Below, in pieces: positions 11,594 to 22,821 of a stretch of 64,000 nt of DNA. Every line of letters begins with the position of its first letter. The stretch's first letter is position 1. The notes below the pieces were generated by a model that was given only the letters and a program-made list of their open reading frames with translations, did no database searches and had not been told where the DNA came from. Position numbers and translations under genes: made by a program. Source of the DNA: Trichosphaerium sp. ATCC 40318 (lineage: Eukaryota; Discosea; Flabellinia; Trichosidae); assembly GCA_038496445.1 (NCBI GenBank), contig JALMLS010000155.1:62001-126000 (forward strand). Direction: 5' to 3'.

Positions 11594-12298
11594 ATGAGTA
11601 AAAAAGTAAAAAAGGAGAACAAGTGTTCTGTGACTTTACTTGATATTCCACGTGAACTTCAAGTGTACATCTGCACTTTCAATGCTGAAGCATTTACAAA
11701 ATTCCATACACTTTCAAAAAGAGCAGCGATCAATACACATTTTGATGAAGGATTAAAACCAAAAGGGAAATGGATAAGATGGTATAAAAGTGGAAAAGTA
11801 CAGTCTCACAAATATCAGAATGGACTAAGCGAAGGTTGGTTTGAGAATGGAAAGCTTTATGTACAATCTATGATGGCTAATTTTACACTTCATGGTGAGA
11901 GTAAACAGTGGTATGAAAGCGGACAACTGAAGATACAAAGTATGTGGGTTGATGGAGCAATGAATGGTCAAGAAACAGAGTGGTATGAAAGTGGAGAACT
12001 TAAGGAACAATGTATGTGGGTGAAAGGCAAACAACACGGAGTACATAATGAATGGTACAAAAGCGGACAACTGAAAGGACAATATGTGTTTGTTGATGGT
12101 AAACAACACGGTGAAACTAAAAAGTGGTACAAAAATGGACAACTTCAAATACAATGTATGTTTGTTGATGGCAAGAAACATGGTGAACTCAAAGAGTGGT
12201 ATGACAATGGACAACTTAAGTTACAAAGTACATGGACAGATGGTAGTCACCGTGGCAAAGCCAAAAAGTGGCATAAAGATGGACAACGTAAATTTTAA
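11594..12298 (+). CDS. Intronless F-box-like/MORN-repeat protein
   Basis: One uninterrupted frame of 234 codons, unusual among these intron-rich neighbours. Residues ~15-45 (LLDIPRELQVYICTFNAEAF) resemble a degenerate F-box. From residue ~60 there are seven or eight MORN_2-type repeats of about 23 residues with core W-Y-[KE]-[SN]-G-[QE]-L followed by [DK]-G-[KA]-x-H-G-E. Such repeats form beta-hairpin arrays. The architecture of short F-box plus W-Y-x-N-G-Q-L repeats is abundant in Marseilleviridae and other amoeba-infecting giant viruses, and also appears in bacteria (YwqK/WYK-type) and some protists. A related but frameshifted gene lies at 44742-45393. A role as a ubiquitin-ligase adaptor is inference only. 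Confidence 0.85.
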   Translation: MSKKVKKENKCSVTLLDIPRELQVYICTFNAEAFTKFHTLSKRAAINTHFDEGLKPKGKWIRWYKSGKVQSHKYQNGLSEGWFENGKLYVQSMMANFTLHGESKQWYESGQLKIQSMWVDGAMNGQETEWYESGELKEQCMWVKGKQHGVHNEWYKSGQLKGQYVFVDGKQHGETKKWYKNGQLQIQCMFVDGKKHGELKEWYDNGQLKLQSTWTDGSHRGKAKKWHKDGQRKF

Positions 12299-12932
12299 AA
12301 TGCAATGAAGATGTTGCAGTATGATATTTCTTTTGAACGTTTTACAATAAATCTATTTTATAACAATGGCCAACAAAGTAAGTAATACTTCTCTTGCTGT
12401 ACCCATTAGGTTAGTAGGTTTGGCTATAGTGTTTTCCATTCTTCTTGGGTTTTGATGGCTTTAGTATTCTTTCCTCTAAGTACTGCTAATTGACCAGGTA
12501 TTGTCAACGTAGGTACACTATAGGTTTACTTTTAATGAGTTGAATGCCATTGAATTGTACCATAAATAATGTGGTTTGCCAACTACTAAAGCAACCAGAA
12601 TGAACGCTAAGTAATTATTATGATGTTATTGATATTGGCTGGGACAATATAGATGACTGTGGTGACGATTAATGAAGATAAAGTGTAAGTTTGTACTTGA
12701 GGTTTCAAGACCTAGTGGTCTCTAAATAACAAAAAAGAACAAGCAAACTCTTTGCAAGTTTTGTGGTTTGCTTGATCAAACTTCAGAATTAGATGCAGTT
12801 CATTATAATTGTTAAATAAAGAATCACAAGTTTGTAATACGAGTTTTATTGTTTTATTTGAAATTGTATTTGATTAATCAGTTGTGACTTTTTCGAAAAA
12901 GTTTAGTTCAGAATGACCTTTCAGACTCTTCT
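12299..12932. other. Intergenic; possible short relic frames
   Basis: No supported gene. A short plus-strand stretch near 12617-12672 reads V-I-D-I-G-W-D-N-I-D-D-C-G-D-D then stop, an acidic tail reminiscent of the end of the second MORN gene. It could be a gene relic, but there is not enough to call one. Confidence 0.35.
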
Positions 12933-14231
12933 TCAACATAACCTGTAGCCACAACTTGTAAACATACTAAGCATATTATCGCCAATGGATTGCTCAAGAG
13001 CAGCTTTTGGAGGTGTAAAATAGATACTTGTTGCTAAACCAGCTCCGACTCTAACTGTATATGGTATTGCCGCAGGTGGAGGAGGAGGACATTGCGCTAG
13101 TGGACTAAATAATTTATTTGTATTTTCTTTCAAATGAAAACGCACAGTGCCAATACAACGGGAAGAACATTGACTTCTTTTGGAATACTAGCGCATATTT
13201 CGTGTAGGATGATTGGATTCCCTTTGTCTTTTTTGGTTTGCTAAAGAGAAGTTTAGTGGTAAGCAATCTAGGGTTTAAACTCACAATAAACATAGGTAGT
13301 TGATTACGAGTCGCAAACTTAACCCTCTTCGTATCCCATCCGAAATGAAACACATGTTTGAAGTTCTGAGTACAATTAGCTAACCAAAAAAACTAACAAA
13401 AAACGTACTTGTGGTATCGAAATTTGAGGGTTAGCTCTCTCCTTGCCTCCCTTTGTCTTTGGTTTCTTACTGAACAAACTAATGCTTTTCGTTACTTTGT
13501 ACAATCTACCTGTCTACAGGTACAAAGCGTTAATGTAACGTTCACGGTAGAATTAAATTGAAGAACTTGTACTTTTTTGTTGGATTTCCTAATTGCTTGC
13601 TTTCCGTTTTCACAATGTTTAGGTGTAGGTGCTCCCATCATCTTACAACAAGCAACTTTCTCAAGAAAAGCAGCAGCTTCGCCAGCATCCGCAAAAGACC
13701 TATTGATCAAGTTTAGATCAAGTGCAAGGAAAAAAAAAAGACAGAACATGTACAAGCCAGATACCCAATTGTCGGTCTCGAACACGTGGAAAAAATCATC
13801 AGGTGAAGCATAAGTAAACCAAAATACATCTCTTGAGAGAATATAACTGTATTATCCTACATCCATGCCTCAGAAACCAAATCACGAGTTTCACAGAATA
13901 AAAAAAAGAATGCAGAAGACTTTAGTTTATAGTTTCCAGATTATTTTTACTTGGTTTAAACGTACCTTTAAATTGATTAGCTTGATGTAGTGAGAACGGT
14001 TTTCTTTGCTTGTGGCTACAAGAAGTTACCAATTATACTGGAAATGAGAGTAGATCTCGCCAACGGTTACAGCGCCAACCAGCCCACTGAATTCCCATTC
14101 GCCTGTTGCCGCATACAAGACTACCATGTACCTGCGAAAGCTCAGCAAGCCCTACCCTTGAGTTACGGGGATCGGCGTACCTTTTTACAAGCCATAAAAT
14201 TAAGAATTATTTCCTTACAATTAGTTGACAT
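12933..14231 (-). CDS. WASP-like actin nucleation regulator (WH1-CRIB-proline-rich)
   Basis: Eight exons: 14181-14231, 14061-14151, 13966-14015, 13754-13856, 13409-13699, 13285-13365, 13146-13240, 12933-13104; about 310 residues. The N-terminal half reads as a WASP WH1 domain: FMACKK, VVLYAATGEW, ENRSHYIKLINLK, DNTVIFSQEMYF, SPDDFFHVFETDNWVSGL, SFADAGEAAAFLEKV. Next come a Lys-rich stretch, a CRIB motif (ISIPQNFKHVFHFGWD) for Cdc42/Rac binding, and PPPPPAAIP. No WH2/central/acidic (VCA) module is seen before the stop, so it may lack direct Arp2/3 activation. Oddities: exon 2 needs a GC donor; the first intron is only 29 nt; exon 4 needs one extra base near 13817 to stay in frame, and the same base is absent in the second copy. 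It spans the left edge of the large inverted repeat (13309, in exon 6). Confidence 0.7.
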
Positions 14232-14750
14232 TGCGTAATTTTTATGTTGACAAACAAAAACGAGTGATTCAGGCCGAAACTGAAGTCGTTCTACATGCCC
14301 ACAAACTGAAGACCGAAATTAGGATCTTTTCTTTCCACCACTGCGTGAACAAGCGTTGTGCAAACCACTCACAAGAGAGTTGATACTTCTAGGTTGGTTA
14401 GCTAATACCGTTACGGCTAATCATAGCCAACAAAGACTTGCTTCACCGACCGTGGCCTAACAAAGCCTGTTTACAAGGCATAGTGTGCCAAAACAGTTTA
14501 TTACTCATTGAAACAGCGCAACAGTCTATATGTTTGGTCTTTGAATCAGCAAACGAAAGAGTTGAATAAAAATACCTGGGATAGTCAGTTATTGGTACTG
14601 ACTGGCTGACTTGTACTTTCCATAGATCTAGCTGTGCGCCGGCAGAATAGTTGTGAATCAATCACGTCTTTTCACAAAAGAAACCACGGTAGTACACAAT
14701 ACCGGATAATTTCAACTTGAGTGGCCATAATCATATTAGATACCTTCGAG
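14232..14750. other. Divergent upstream region of WASP-like and Cys-rich genes
   Basis: This lies between the start of the WASP-like gene (-) and the start of the first Cys-rich gene (+). I see no coding frame with support. It is duplicated in the right arm at about 22822-23340. Confidence 0.4.
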
Positions 14751-15187
14751 ATGACACAACACTTCCTACCAATCGTTACTTTACTTCTTACAACCATATT
14801 TTGTTCTGTGCTTTGTGAAGAAGAAGGTAAATGTACATTCAAATGGTGCTCTCGAAAGTACACGCTCCGTTCAACAGAGACAGGAGGTAATGCCACCACA
14901 AAATAAATGCAATTGACTGTTGTTTAGGCTTTGTCACTGATAAGATATATTGCAGTGACTATTGGGGAAGCTGCCCATCATTCTCTTTGAAAGTATGTAC
15001 TTGTTGTTTTACCTAGAAATCACGTGACAAGTTTTAGGTCAGAGGCGAAAAAGAAGAGTTGTTTAGAATATCTGGGTCCAAAACATGCAAACGGTGTAAC
15101 AAGCGTACCCAAGATGGCAAAAAATGTAATGACTATGCACACGATCTTTCTGTAGACGTTGATCAATCAGTGTACAGGTGTAATTAG
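14751..15187 (+). CDS. Small secreted Cys-rich protein, copy A
   Basis: Three exons: 14751-14886, 14928-14992, 15038-15187; about 117 residues. The start MTQHFLPIVTLLLTTIFCSV is a clear signal peptide, and this ATG is preferred over one at 14721. The mature part is hydrophilic with about ten cysteines, including CTFKWC, IYCSDYWGSC and KTCKRCNKR, and ends VYRCN. There is no membrane anchor. I do not recognise the family. An identical copy lies on the opposite strand at 22385-22821 in the other arm. A CACGTG sits in the second intron. Confidence 0.7.
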
Positions 15188-15538
15188 GCACTAACCCTGT
15201 TCTTTGTGGATTAGTGTAATTGTTGATGTGCAATTGTAAACGTATTGCAATATAAAACGCGATTAGTATTAGATAAGTCTTTTAGTTTATTTATCAGCAA
15301 GTTTGTTCTACACTACCAACTGCCTTTGAATAACAAAGACATTATATCGCTAACAATTCAAAATTGGAAAATAGCAGTTCACAAGCTTCACAACATTTTG
15401 TTCAAGTAACAGCGCTCTAAGGCTTATTGAAAATGCAAAGAAATGTCTATGATCGCATTTGTTTTACTTGCAACTACTCGCTTAGATAACAACAAGCATC
15501 TGTGATAGCAGGGGTAAGATCCATTTATTTACTAGAGT

Positions 15539-16391
15539 TTAGTGACAAACAGAGCACAAACACTTTCTTTGGGTGCCAGTAGGTGTGGTAACAATAGTAC
15601 GGGTACAACCTTCAGGATCATGGAATCCAAGTGCTGTTAAGCGACCAACACAGCTAATATCTCGGCAAGGTGGTAAAAAGCTTGGTGCACATGTTTGTTC
15701 CCTCAAGGTTTGGTCTCTTGGAACACAAATACAATCGCGAATTGGAGCTAGAGACCACCAAATTAGTATGAAGATCGCGAACTTCAAGCAATGGTATTAC
15801 ATACCTGTTGCTGTTCCTCTGTTAACCCGCATACAACCTGTATCTTGACCAGTTATAGCGCCTCTACGACGGCATGAGTTGTCCTGACATACGCCTGTTG
15901 ATAGAAGCTCGCAGCAAGGTTTGTCGTCACAGATAATACATTGACAACCTTCAGTTGTAGGCCAACACTGGCCATCAAAGAAACCTATCGCTTGCATTCT
16001 CGCTTGGCAAGATAAATCAGTACATCCTGTGGCTGTTCTCTCGCAGGTCTGGAGCACTAAGGCTGGTTCATCTACAACACAGGCACAACGTTTTTCAGTC
16101 ACGCCAGCTATTGAATTGTGAGTGAATTTGAACTGTTTGTATAGTTACTAGGATCGCCCTCTTGCGTACCTCCTATAATTTTCTTCATCAATTTACAGAA
16201 CGTTGGTAAGCCTCCACCAAGTCCAGAGCAAGTAACATCACTACAACTATCTGTAATAGGATCGTACTTACAGCATTCCTTTGAAGATACCTAACCAATT
16301 GTTATGGTTCGAAACTGTTCATTGTGTTGAAGTATAGCCTTACAATAACTAACAGAGCAAAGCAGACGAAAAGATGTAAACGCATAATCAT
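15539..16391 (-). CDS. Secreted protein with tandem Cys-rich repeats, copy A
   Basis: Mirror of 21181-22033 in the right arm. Four exons: 16344-16391, 16170-16290, 15805-16107 and 15539-15747 (derived from the mirror copy). Signal peptide MIMRLHLFVCFALLVIV, then about 210 residues with roughly 30 cysteines. The last two exons encode related ~60-residue units: C-x-C-V near the start, a central CxDxSC or CTDLSC, then [LI]-G-F-[FH]-D and a closing C-x-C-x-x-C (CQCIIC; CLCSVC). No transmembrane segment. The family is not known to me; an extracellular or cell-wall role is inference. The frame is intact. Confidence 0.7.
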
Positions 16392-16820
16392 TTTTGGCTT
16401 TTTAAAAAAACGCCCAAATAAATCACGTGAACAAAATCTGTTTACTGAATATTTAGATAACGACCTAAAACCAGCATGGAAAACTTGCGTCACGCTTGCC
16501 CAATAATTGCGGGCCTTTACTGTCGGTTATTTTCACTTATGGGAAGCGGAGAAAAGGGCAAAATTAGGCGCGTTTGGTTTGTTCATGCGAGTTTTCGGTT
16601 TTTTATGAATTGGTTTCACTTCTGTTGAAATGCATTGCATGCCAATACGCGCCAGAGAAGGAACTGATTTAGGGTATAAATAATTGGATTCCGAAGATAA
16701 AAAACATAGCATTAGGTTAAACCAGTTGTGTTTTCTGAAACATTGGAAGAAAAATGAGGCAGCGCAAACACAAAATAATAATTTTTTCAACCTACGCATT
16801 GATTGGGTGTTGAGAAAATT

Positions 16821-19133
16821 TTATTCTTGACGATAAGCTACAGCAAGAGGCGAATGCATAGCCTGTGTAGATACAGGAATCTCAATAGTGGTTGATCCCA
16901 AACCAAAAGCTGTCGCTTTTAAAACAATGTTGACAAGATTTGCGTTTGGATCAGTAACAACCTTTGTAACTACCCCACCGTCAACATCTATTTCTTTCTG
17001 AAGTTCTCTGTCGTCCGTAACATGATTTTCAGTAACTTGAACAACAGCACGGGCAAGCCCATGGTATGTTGTTCTTTTCTTAGCTTTGTTTTTTTCATGT
17101 GATCCTGAATCACCATTACCGACACCAATAACCACACCAGGTCCTGAAGTTACAGAAAATGTAATAGATATACTGCTAGAGGTACAAAGACGTCCCTACG
17201 AAAAAACACAGTAAGCAAACGGGCAGAATTCACGTGAAAGCAAGAAAAGACTTCAGGTAGTTTTTCAGTGAATAACAAACGAAGAATACCTCTGCGTCAA
17301 TTACTTCGGCTCTTACAAGAGCGACATCTTGTCCATCTGCGTATAATGATGTTCCTGTTCCGGTAGCAACTGATGGAGCATCCAAGGATAACCTTATAGA
17401 CTTTGGAGCTCCTGGAGTTGTAATACTGTGCTCTGCTATTTTTCTTCCATCGTGACTGTATCCAACAGCTTTGAGCGTTCCTGCTTTGAACGATACATTA
17501 TTCCATTGTGTCCAATTAGCCCAACCCATCTGTCTAACACCGAGGCTCTTCCCGTTAAGTAACAACTCATTCACTGGAGCGTTACTGTAGACAGAAATGT
17601 AAGGCGGACTAACTTTTCCGTCCCAAACTTGTTGTATTTCGATTGTGTCACATTGAGGTAGATCAGGACGACCATAATCAGATTCAGTAATGTTACACAG
17701 CCACCAAGATCGATACCTAAACAAGATTAAGAATGACAATAAGGGGTGAGGAACATAGGCAAATAATAAAAAGTAGAAAAGAAAAACATTTGTCGAATTT
17801 GCACGTGTTTTTGAAAGAAAAAAATGCGAAAAAAAACCAGGCATACCATGCTACTGCGCCTTTGGCGAAACCTGCCAGGTCAAAAATACCGTAATTGCAA
17901 GATACTTGAGGCCAATTATGCGGTGTAGGTTCTCCAATATAATCAAATAAAGTCCAAACGCCCAAAGTTCCTGCAATATATTCTTTAATACTTCCAGTTG
18001 TTGGATCATAAGCTTTAGTCCATGACTGCTGACATCCGGTCCTTTCACCTTTCGAGCAAAACCACCATGATAAACAAGGCCCATCAAAGCTACTGCTAAA
18101 AGCTCCAGCACTTGCGTTGACGATATTCTCGCCACGTTGAATTGGACAAGAAGATGACTCGGAAGATACCATCGGAGTGTTAGGATTTGCTTTATGGAAT
18201 GTATCAAAGTCTAAAGAAAAGTGACTGTATCCTTGTACGTCTAGGTCTTTGGATAAGTCTTGGCTACTTGGAGGATCCATATTCGCTGATACAGGTCTCA
18301 TCTTGTCGTATTGTTTTACTTGCAAATATGTCAGAAAGTCACTTTCATTATGATAGTAAAATTGAGGCGCACCTGCATCTCTGAAGGCTTGTCCAGTACT
18401 AGCATCCAATTGATAACACTCTACTTCATTACAGAATGACCATATGACTATGGAGGCGTGGTTCCTATCTCTCATAACCATATCAGACATATGACCGACT
18501 AAACGATAAACGATTAGTACACAGCAACCTTTCTAGAAAGAGACAAGAAAAAATCAAAACTTCAATGATGGTACTCACCTTGATATTTGGTATAATCCCT
18601 GTTTTCATCCCAACACATTATACCCAAACTATCGAGTATGTCATAAGCAACAGGGTCGCCAGGATTATGACTCATTCTCCATGAATTACCGCCAACACGA
18701 CGTAACATCTGAGCTCTGTAGAGATTGATACGTGCTTGAACTGCAGTACCAACACCAGCGAAATCATTGTGATCAGAAAATCCTCTAAAAATAGTATGCT
18801 TCTCGTTAAGGAAGAATCCATGATTTGCATCCCATCTAGTCGATCTGAAACCTACTGTGGTATCATCATTATCCAATGAATTACTGGCACTGTCCATTAC
18901 AGTTACTTTAACATGATAGAGGTATGTTTTTTTTATCGACCATAAATGAGGCTTAGCATAGACCATAGAGGCTGCTATTGATGCTGTTCCGTTAATTGCT
19001 AGAGTTCCATTTACTGATGCGGTTTTGATTAAGACATAGGTATCGTCCATGAGAGTAAAGACAACATGCACCTGAGTATCCGTTGATTTTGTGTTTCGAA
19101 GTACTATTTCAGGTTTTAATGTCACAGTGAGGC
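16821..19133 (-). pseudogene. Family-2 glycosidase copy A, 5'-truncated
   Basis: This copy carries the C-terminal two-thirds of the gene, from within the beta-sandwich region to the true stop (AVAYRQE). It includes the catalytic-domain landmarks: WRMSHNPGDP, VIWSFCNEVE with the Asn-Glu acid/base pair, MVSSESSS with the likely nucleophile Glu, and the C-terminal Ig-like domains. Upstream it diverges from copy C at about 19133, followed by ~24 bp of unmatched sequence and then the right arm in opposite orientation. It therefore has no start codon, signal peptide or N-terminal sugar-binding domain. It lacks the 2-nt deletion seen in copy C. Confidence 0.85.
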
Positions 19134-19157
19134 TAGTATATGACCAAGTCCATTCTG
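18414..19157. other. Spacer of the fold-back structure
   Basis: About 744 bp separate the inverted arms. Nearly all of it (to 19133) is glycosidase copy A sequence that matches copy C at about 25803-26527. Positions 19134-19157 match neither copy and may be filler DNA at the breakpoint. Confidence 0.8.
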
Positions 19158-20751
19158 TCAATTGGATGCTAGTACTGGACAAGCCTTCAGAGATGCAGGT
19201 GCGCCTCAATTTTACTATCATAATGAAAGTGACTTTCTGACATATTTGCAAGTAAAACAATACGACAAGATGAGACCTGTATCAGCGAATATGGATCCTC
19301 CAAGTAGCCAAGACTTATCCAAAGACCTAGACGTACAAGGATACAGTCACTTTTCTTTAGACTTTGATACATTCCATAAAGCAAATCCTAACACTCCGAT
19401 GGTATCTTCCGAGTCATCTTCTTGTCCAATTCAACGTGGCGAGAATATCGTCAACGCAAGTGCTGGAGCTTTTAGCAGTAGCTTTGATGGGCCTTGTTTA
19501 TCATGGTGGTTTTGCTCGAAAGGTGAAAGGACCGGATGTCAGCAGTCATGGACTAAAGCTTATGATCCAACAACTGGAAGTATTAAAGAATATATTGCAG
19601 GAACTTTGGGCGTTTGGACTTTATTTGATTATATTGGAGAACCTACACCGCATAATTGGCCTCAAGTATCTTGCAATTACGGTATTTTTGACCTGGCAGG
19701 TTTCGCCAAAGGCGCAGTAGCATGGTATGCCTGGTTTTTTTTTCGCATTTTTTTCTTTCAAAAACACGTGCAAATTCGACAAATGTTTTTCTTTTCTACT
19801 TTTTATTATTTGCCTATGTTCCTCACCCCTTATTGTCATTCTTAATCTTGTTTAGGTATCGATCTTGGTGGCTGTGTAACATTACTGAATCTGATTATGG
19901 TCGTCCTGATCTACCTCAATGTGACACAATCGAAATACAACAAGTTTGGGACGGAAAAGTTAGTCCGCCTTACATTTCTGTCTACAGTAACGCTCCAGTG
20001 AATGAGTTGTTACTTAACGGGAAGAGCCTCGGTGTTAGACAGATGGGTTGGGCTAATTGGACACAATGGAATAATGTATCGTTCAAAGCAGGAACGCTCA
20101 AAGCTGTTGGATACAGTCACGATGGAAGAAAAATAGCAGAGCACAGTATTACAACTCCAGGAGCTCCAAAGTCTATAAGGTTATCCTTGGATGCTCCATC
20201 AGTTGCTACCGGAACAGGAACATCATTATACGCAGATGGACAAGATGTCGCTCTTGTAAGAGCCGAAGTAATTGACGCAGAGGTATTCTTCGTTTGTTAT
20301 TCACTGAAAAACTACCTGAAGTCTTTTCTTGCTTTCACGTGAATTCTGCCCGTTTGCTTACTGTGTTTTTTCGTAGGGACGTCTTTGTACCTCTAGCAGT
20401 ATATCTATTACATTTTCTGTAACTTCAGGACCTGGTGTGGTTATTGGTGTCGGTAATGGTGATTCAGGATCACATGAAAAAAACAAAGCTAAGAAAAGAA
20501 CAACATACCATGGGCTTGCCCGTGCTGTTGTTCAAGTTACTGAAAATCATGTTACGGACGACAGAGAACTTCAGAAAGAAATAGATGTTGACGGTGGGGT
20601 AGTTACAAAGGTTGTTACTGATCCAAACGCAAATCTTGTCAACATTGTTTTAAAAGCGACAGCTTTTGGTTTGGGATCAACCACTATTGAGATTCCTGTA
20701 TCTACACAGGCTATGCATTCGCCTCTTGCTGTAGCTTATCGTCAAGAATAA
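19158..20751 (+). pseudogene. Family-2 glycosidase copy B, 5'-truncated
   Basis: Inverted duplicate of the 3' part of copy A, starting at codons for QLDASTGQAF, just after the catalytic Asn-Glu motif, which is absent. It keeps the nucleophile region (MVSSESSS), the WTLFDYIGEP segment, the C-terminal domains and the true stop. Without start, signal peptide and acid/base residue it cannot encode an active enzyme. It matches copy A rather than copy C at the indel near the 17,800/19,770 intron, so it derives from A. Confidence 0.85.
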
Positions 20752-21180
20752 AATTTTCTCAACACCCAATCAATGCGTAGGTTGAAAAAATTATTATTTT
20801 GTGTTTGCGCTGCCTCATTTTTCTTCCAATGTTTCAGAAAACACAACTGGTTTAACCTAATGCTATGTTTTTTATCTTCGGAATCCAATTATTTATACCC
20901 TAAATCAGTTCCTTCTCTGGCGCGTATTGGCATGCAATGCATTTCAACAGAAGTGAAACCAATTCATAAAAAACCGAAAACTCGCATGAACAAACCAAAC
21001 GCGCCTAATTTTGCCCTTTTCTCCGCTTCCCATAAGTGAAAATAACCGACAGTAAAGGCCCGCAATTATTGGGCAAGCGTGACGCAAGTTTTCCATGCTG
21101 GTTTTAGGTCGTTATCTAAATATTCAGTAAACAGATTTTGTTCACGTGATTTATTTGGGCGTTTTTTTAAAAAGCCAAAA

Positions 21181-22033
21181 ATGATTATGCGTTTACATCT
21201 TTTCGTCTGCTTTGCTCTGTTAGTTATTGTAAGGCTATACTTCAACACAATGAACAGTTTCGAACCATAACAATTGGTTAGGTATCTTCAAAGGAATGCT
21301 GTAAGTACGATCCTATTACAGATAGTTGTAGTGATGTTACTTGCTCTGGACTTGGTGGAGGCTTACCAACGTTCTGTAAATTGATGAAGAAAATTATAGG
21401 AGGTACGCAAGAGGGCGATCCTAGTAACTATACAAACAGTTCAAATTCACTCACAATTCAATAGCTGGCGTGACTGAAAAACGTTGTGCCTGTGTTGTAG
21501 ATGAACCAGCCTTAGTGCTCCAGACCTGCGAGAGAACAGCCACAGGATGTACTGATTTATCTTGCCAAGCGAGAATGCAAGCGATAGGTTTCTTTGATGG
21601 CCAGTGTTGGCCTACAACTGAAGGTTGTCAATGTATTATCTGTGACGACAAACCTTGCTGCGAGCTTCTATCAACAGGCGTATGTCAGGACAACTCATGC
21701 CGTCGTAGAGGCGCTATAACTGGTCAAGATACAGGTTGTATGCGGGTTAACAGAGGAACAGCAACAGGTATGTAATACCATTGCTTGAAGTTCGCGATCT
21801 TCATACTAATTTGGTGGTCTCTAGCTCCAATTCGCGATTGTATTTGTGTTCCAAGAGACCAAACCTTGAGGGAACAAACATGTGCACCAAGCTTTTTACC
21901 ACCTTGCCGAGATATTAGCTGTGTTGGTCGCTTAACAGCACTTGGATTCCATGATCCTGAAGGTTGTACCCGTACTATTGTTACCACACCTACTGGCACC
22001 CAAAGAAAGTGTTTGTGCTCTGTTTGTCACTAA
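21181..22033 (+). CDS. Secreted protein with tandem Cys-rich repeats, copy B
   Basis: Exons 21181-21228, 21282-21402, 21465-21767, 21825-22033, all in frame: signal peptide, then two long Cys-rich exons with repeated CxxC endings (CQCIICDDKPCC; CLCSVCH). It is complete and appears identical to copy A at 15539-16391. Both copies keep the ~150-bp upstream region with a CACGTG at about 21142, so both could be expressed if the duplication is real. Confidence 0.7.
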
Positions 22034-22384
22034 ACTCTAGTAAATAAATGGATCTTACCCCTGCTATCACAGATGCTTGTTGTTATCTAAGCGAGTAGTT
22101 GCAAGTAAAACAAATGCGATCATAGACATTTCTTTGCATTTTCAATAAGCCTTAGAGCGCTGTTACTTGAACAAAATGTTGTGAAGCTTGTGAACTGCTA
22201 TTTTCCAATTTTGAATTGTTAGCGATATAATGTCTTTGTTATTCAAAGGCAGTTGGTAGTGTAGAACAAACTTGCTGATAAATAAACTAAAAGACTTATC
22301 TAATACTAATCGCGTTTTATATTGCAATACGTTTACAATTGCACATCAACAATTACACTAATCCACAAAGAACAGGGTTAGTGC

Positions 22385-22821
22385 CTAATTACACCTGTAC
22401 ACTGATTGATCAACGTCTACAGAAAGATCGTGTGCATAGTCATTACATTTTTTGCCATCTTGGGTACGCTTGTTACACCGTTTGCATGTTTTGGACCCAG
22501 ATATTCTAAACAACTCTTCTTTTTCGCCTCTGACCTAAAACTTGTCACGTGATTTCTAGGTAAAACAACAAGTACATACTTTCAAAGAGAATGATGGGCA
22601 GCTTCCCCAATAGTCACTGCAATATATCTTATCAGTGACAAAGCCTAAACAACAGTCAATTGCATTTATTTTGTGGTGGCATTACCTCCTGTCTCTGTTG
22701 AACGGAGCGTGTACTTTCGAGAGCACCATTTGAATGTACATTTACCTTCTTCTTCACAAAGCACAGAACAAAATATGGTTGTAAGAAGTAAAGTAACGAT
22801 TGGTAGGAAGTGTTGTGTCAT
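22385..22821 (-). CDS. Small secreted Cys-rich protein, copy B
   Basis: Complete inverted duplicate of 14751-15187, with the same signal peptide, three exons and intact frame. See copy A for the cysteine pattern. The arm keeps more than 500 bp of upstream DNA, so its promoter is probably included. Confidence 0.7.

Larger units (their letters stand above)
13309..18413 (+). repeat. Left arm of ~5.1-kb inverted repeat
   Basis: Reverse-complement match to 19158-24260; paired coordinates sum to about 37,569-37,572. The arm holds the 5' part of the WASP-like gene, two secreted Cys-rich genes and the 3' two-thirds of glycosidase copy A. The inner ~4 kb looks almost identical between arms, with small differences such as one homopolymer length. 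The outer part (13480-14240 versus 23330-24080) has several indels and substitutions. Confidence 0.95.

Noticed and set aside
11594-12298. Toxin-antitoxin (YwqK-type antitoxin) interpretation of the MORN repeats
   Set aside because: The repeat type is shared with bacterial YwqK proteins, but there is no toxin partner and the F-box-like N-terminus points to a eukaryotic or giant-virus protein.
18562-19260. 232-codon minus-strand frame that reads through the fold-back junction
   Set aside because: Its first ~35 residues come from antisense sequence of the inverted arm, so it is a chimera made by the junction and not a real start of the glycosidase.
20773-21039. 88-codon frame just after the glycosidase stop (mirrored at 16533-16799)
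   Set aside because: Starts with a hydrophobic stretch but has no plausible mature domain and no family signal. It is present twice only because it lies in the inverted repeat. Probably 3' flank.
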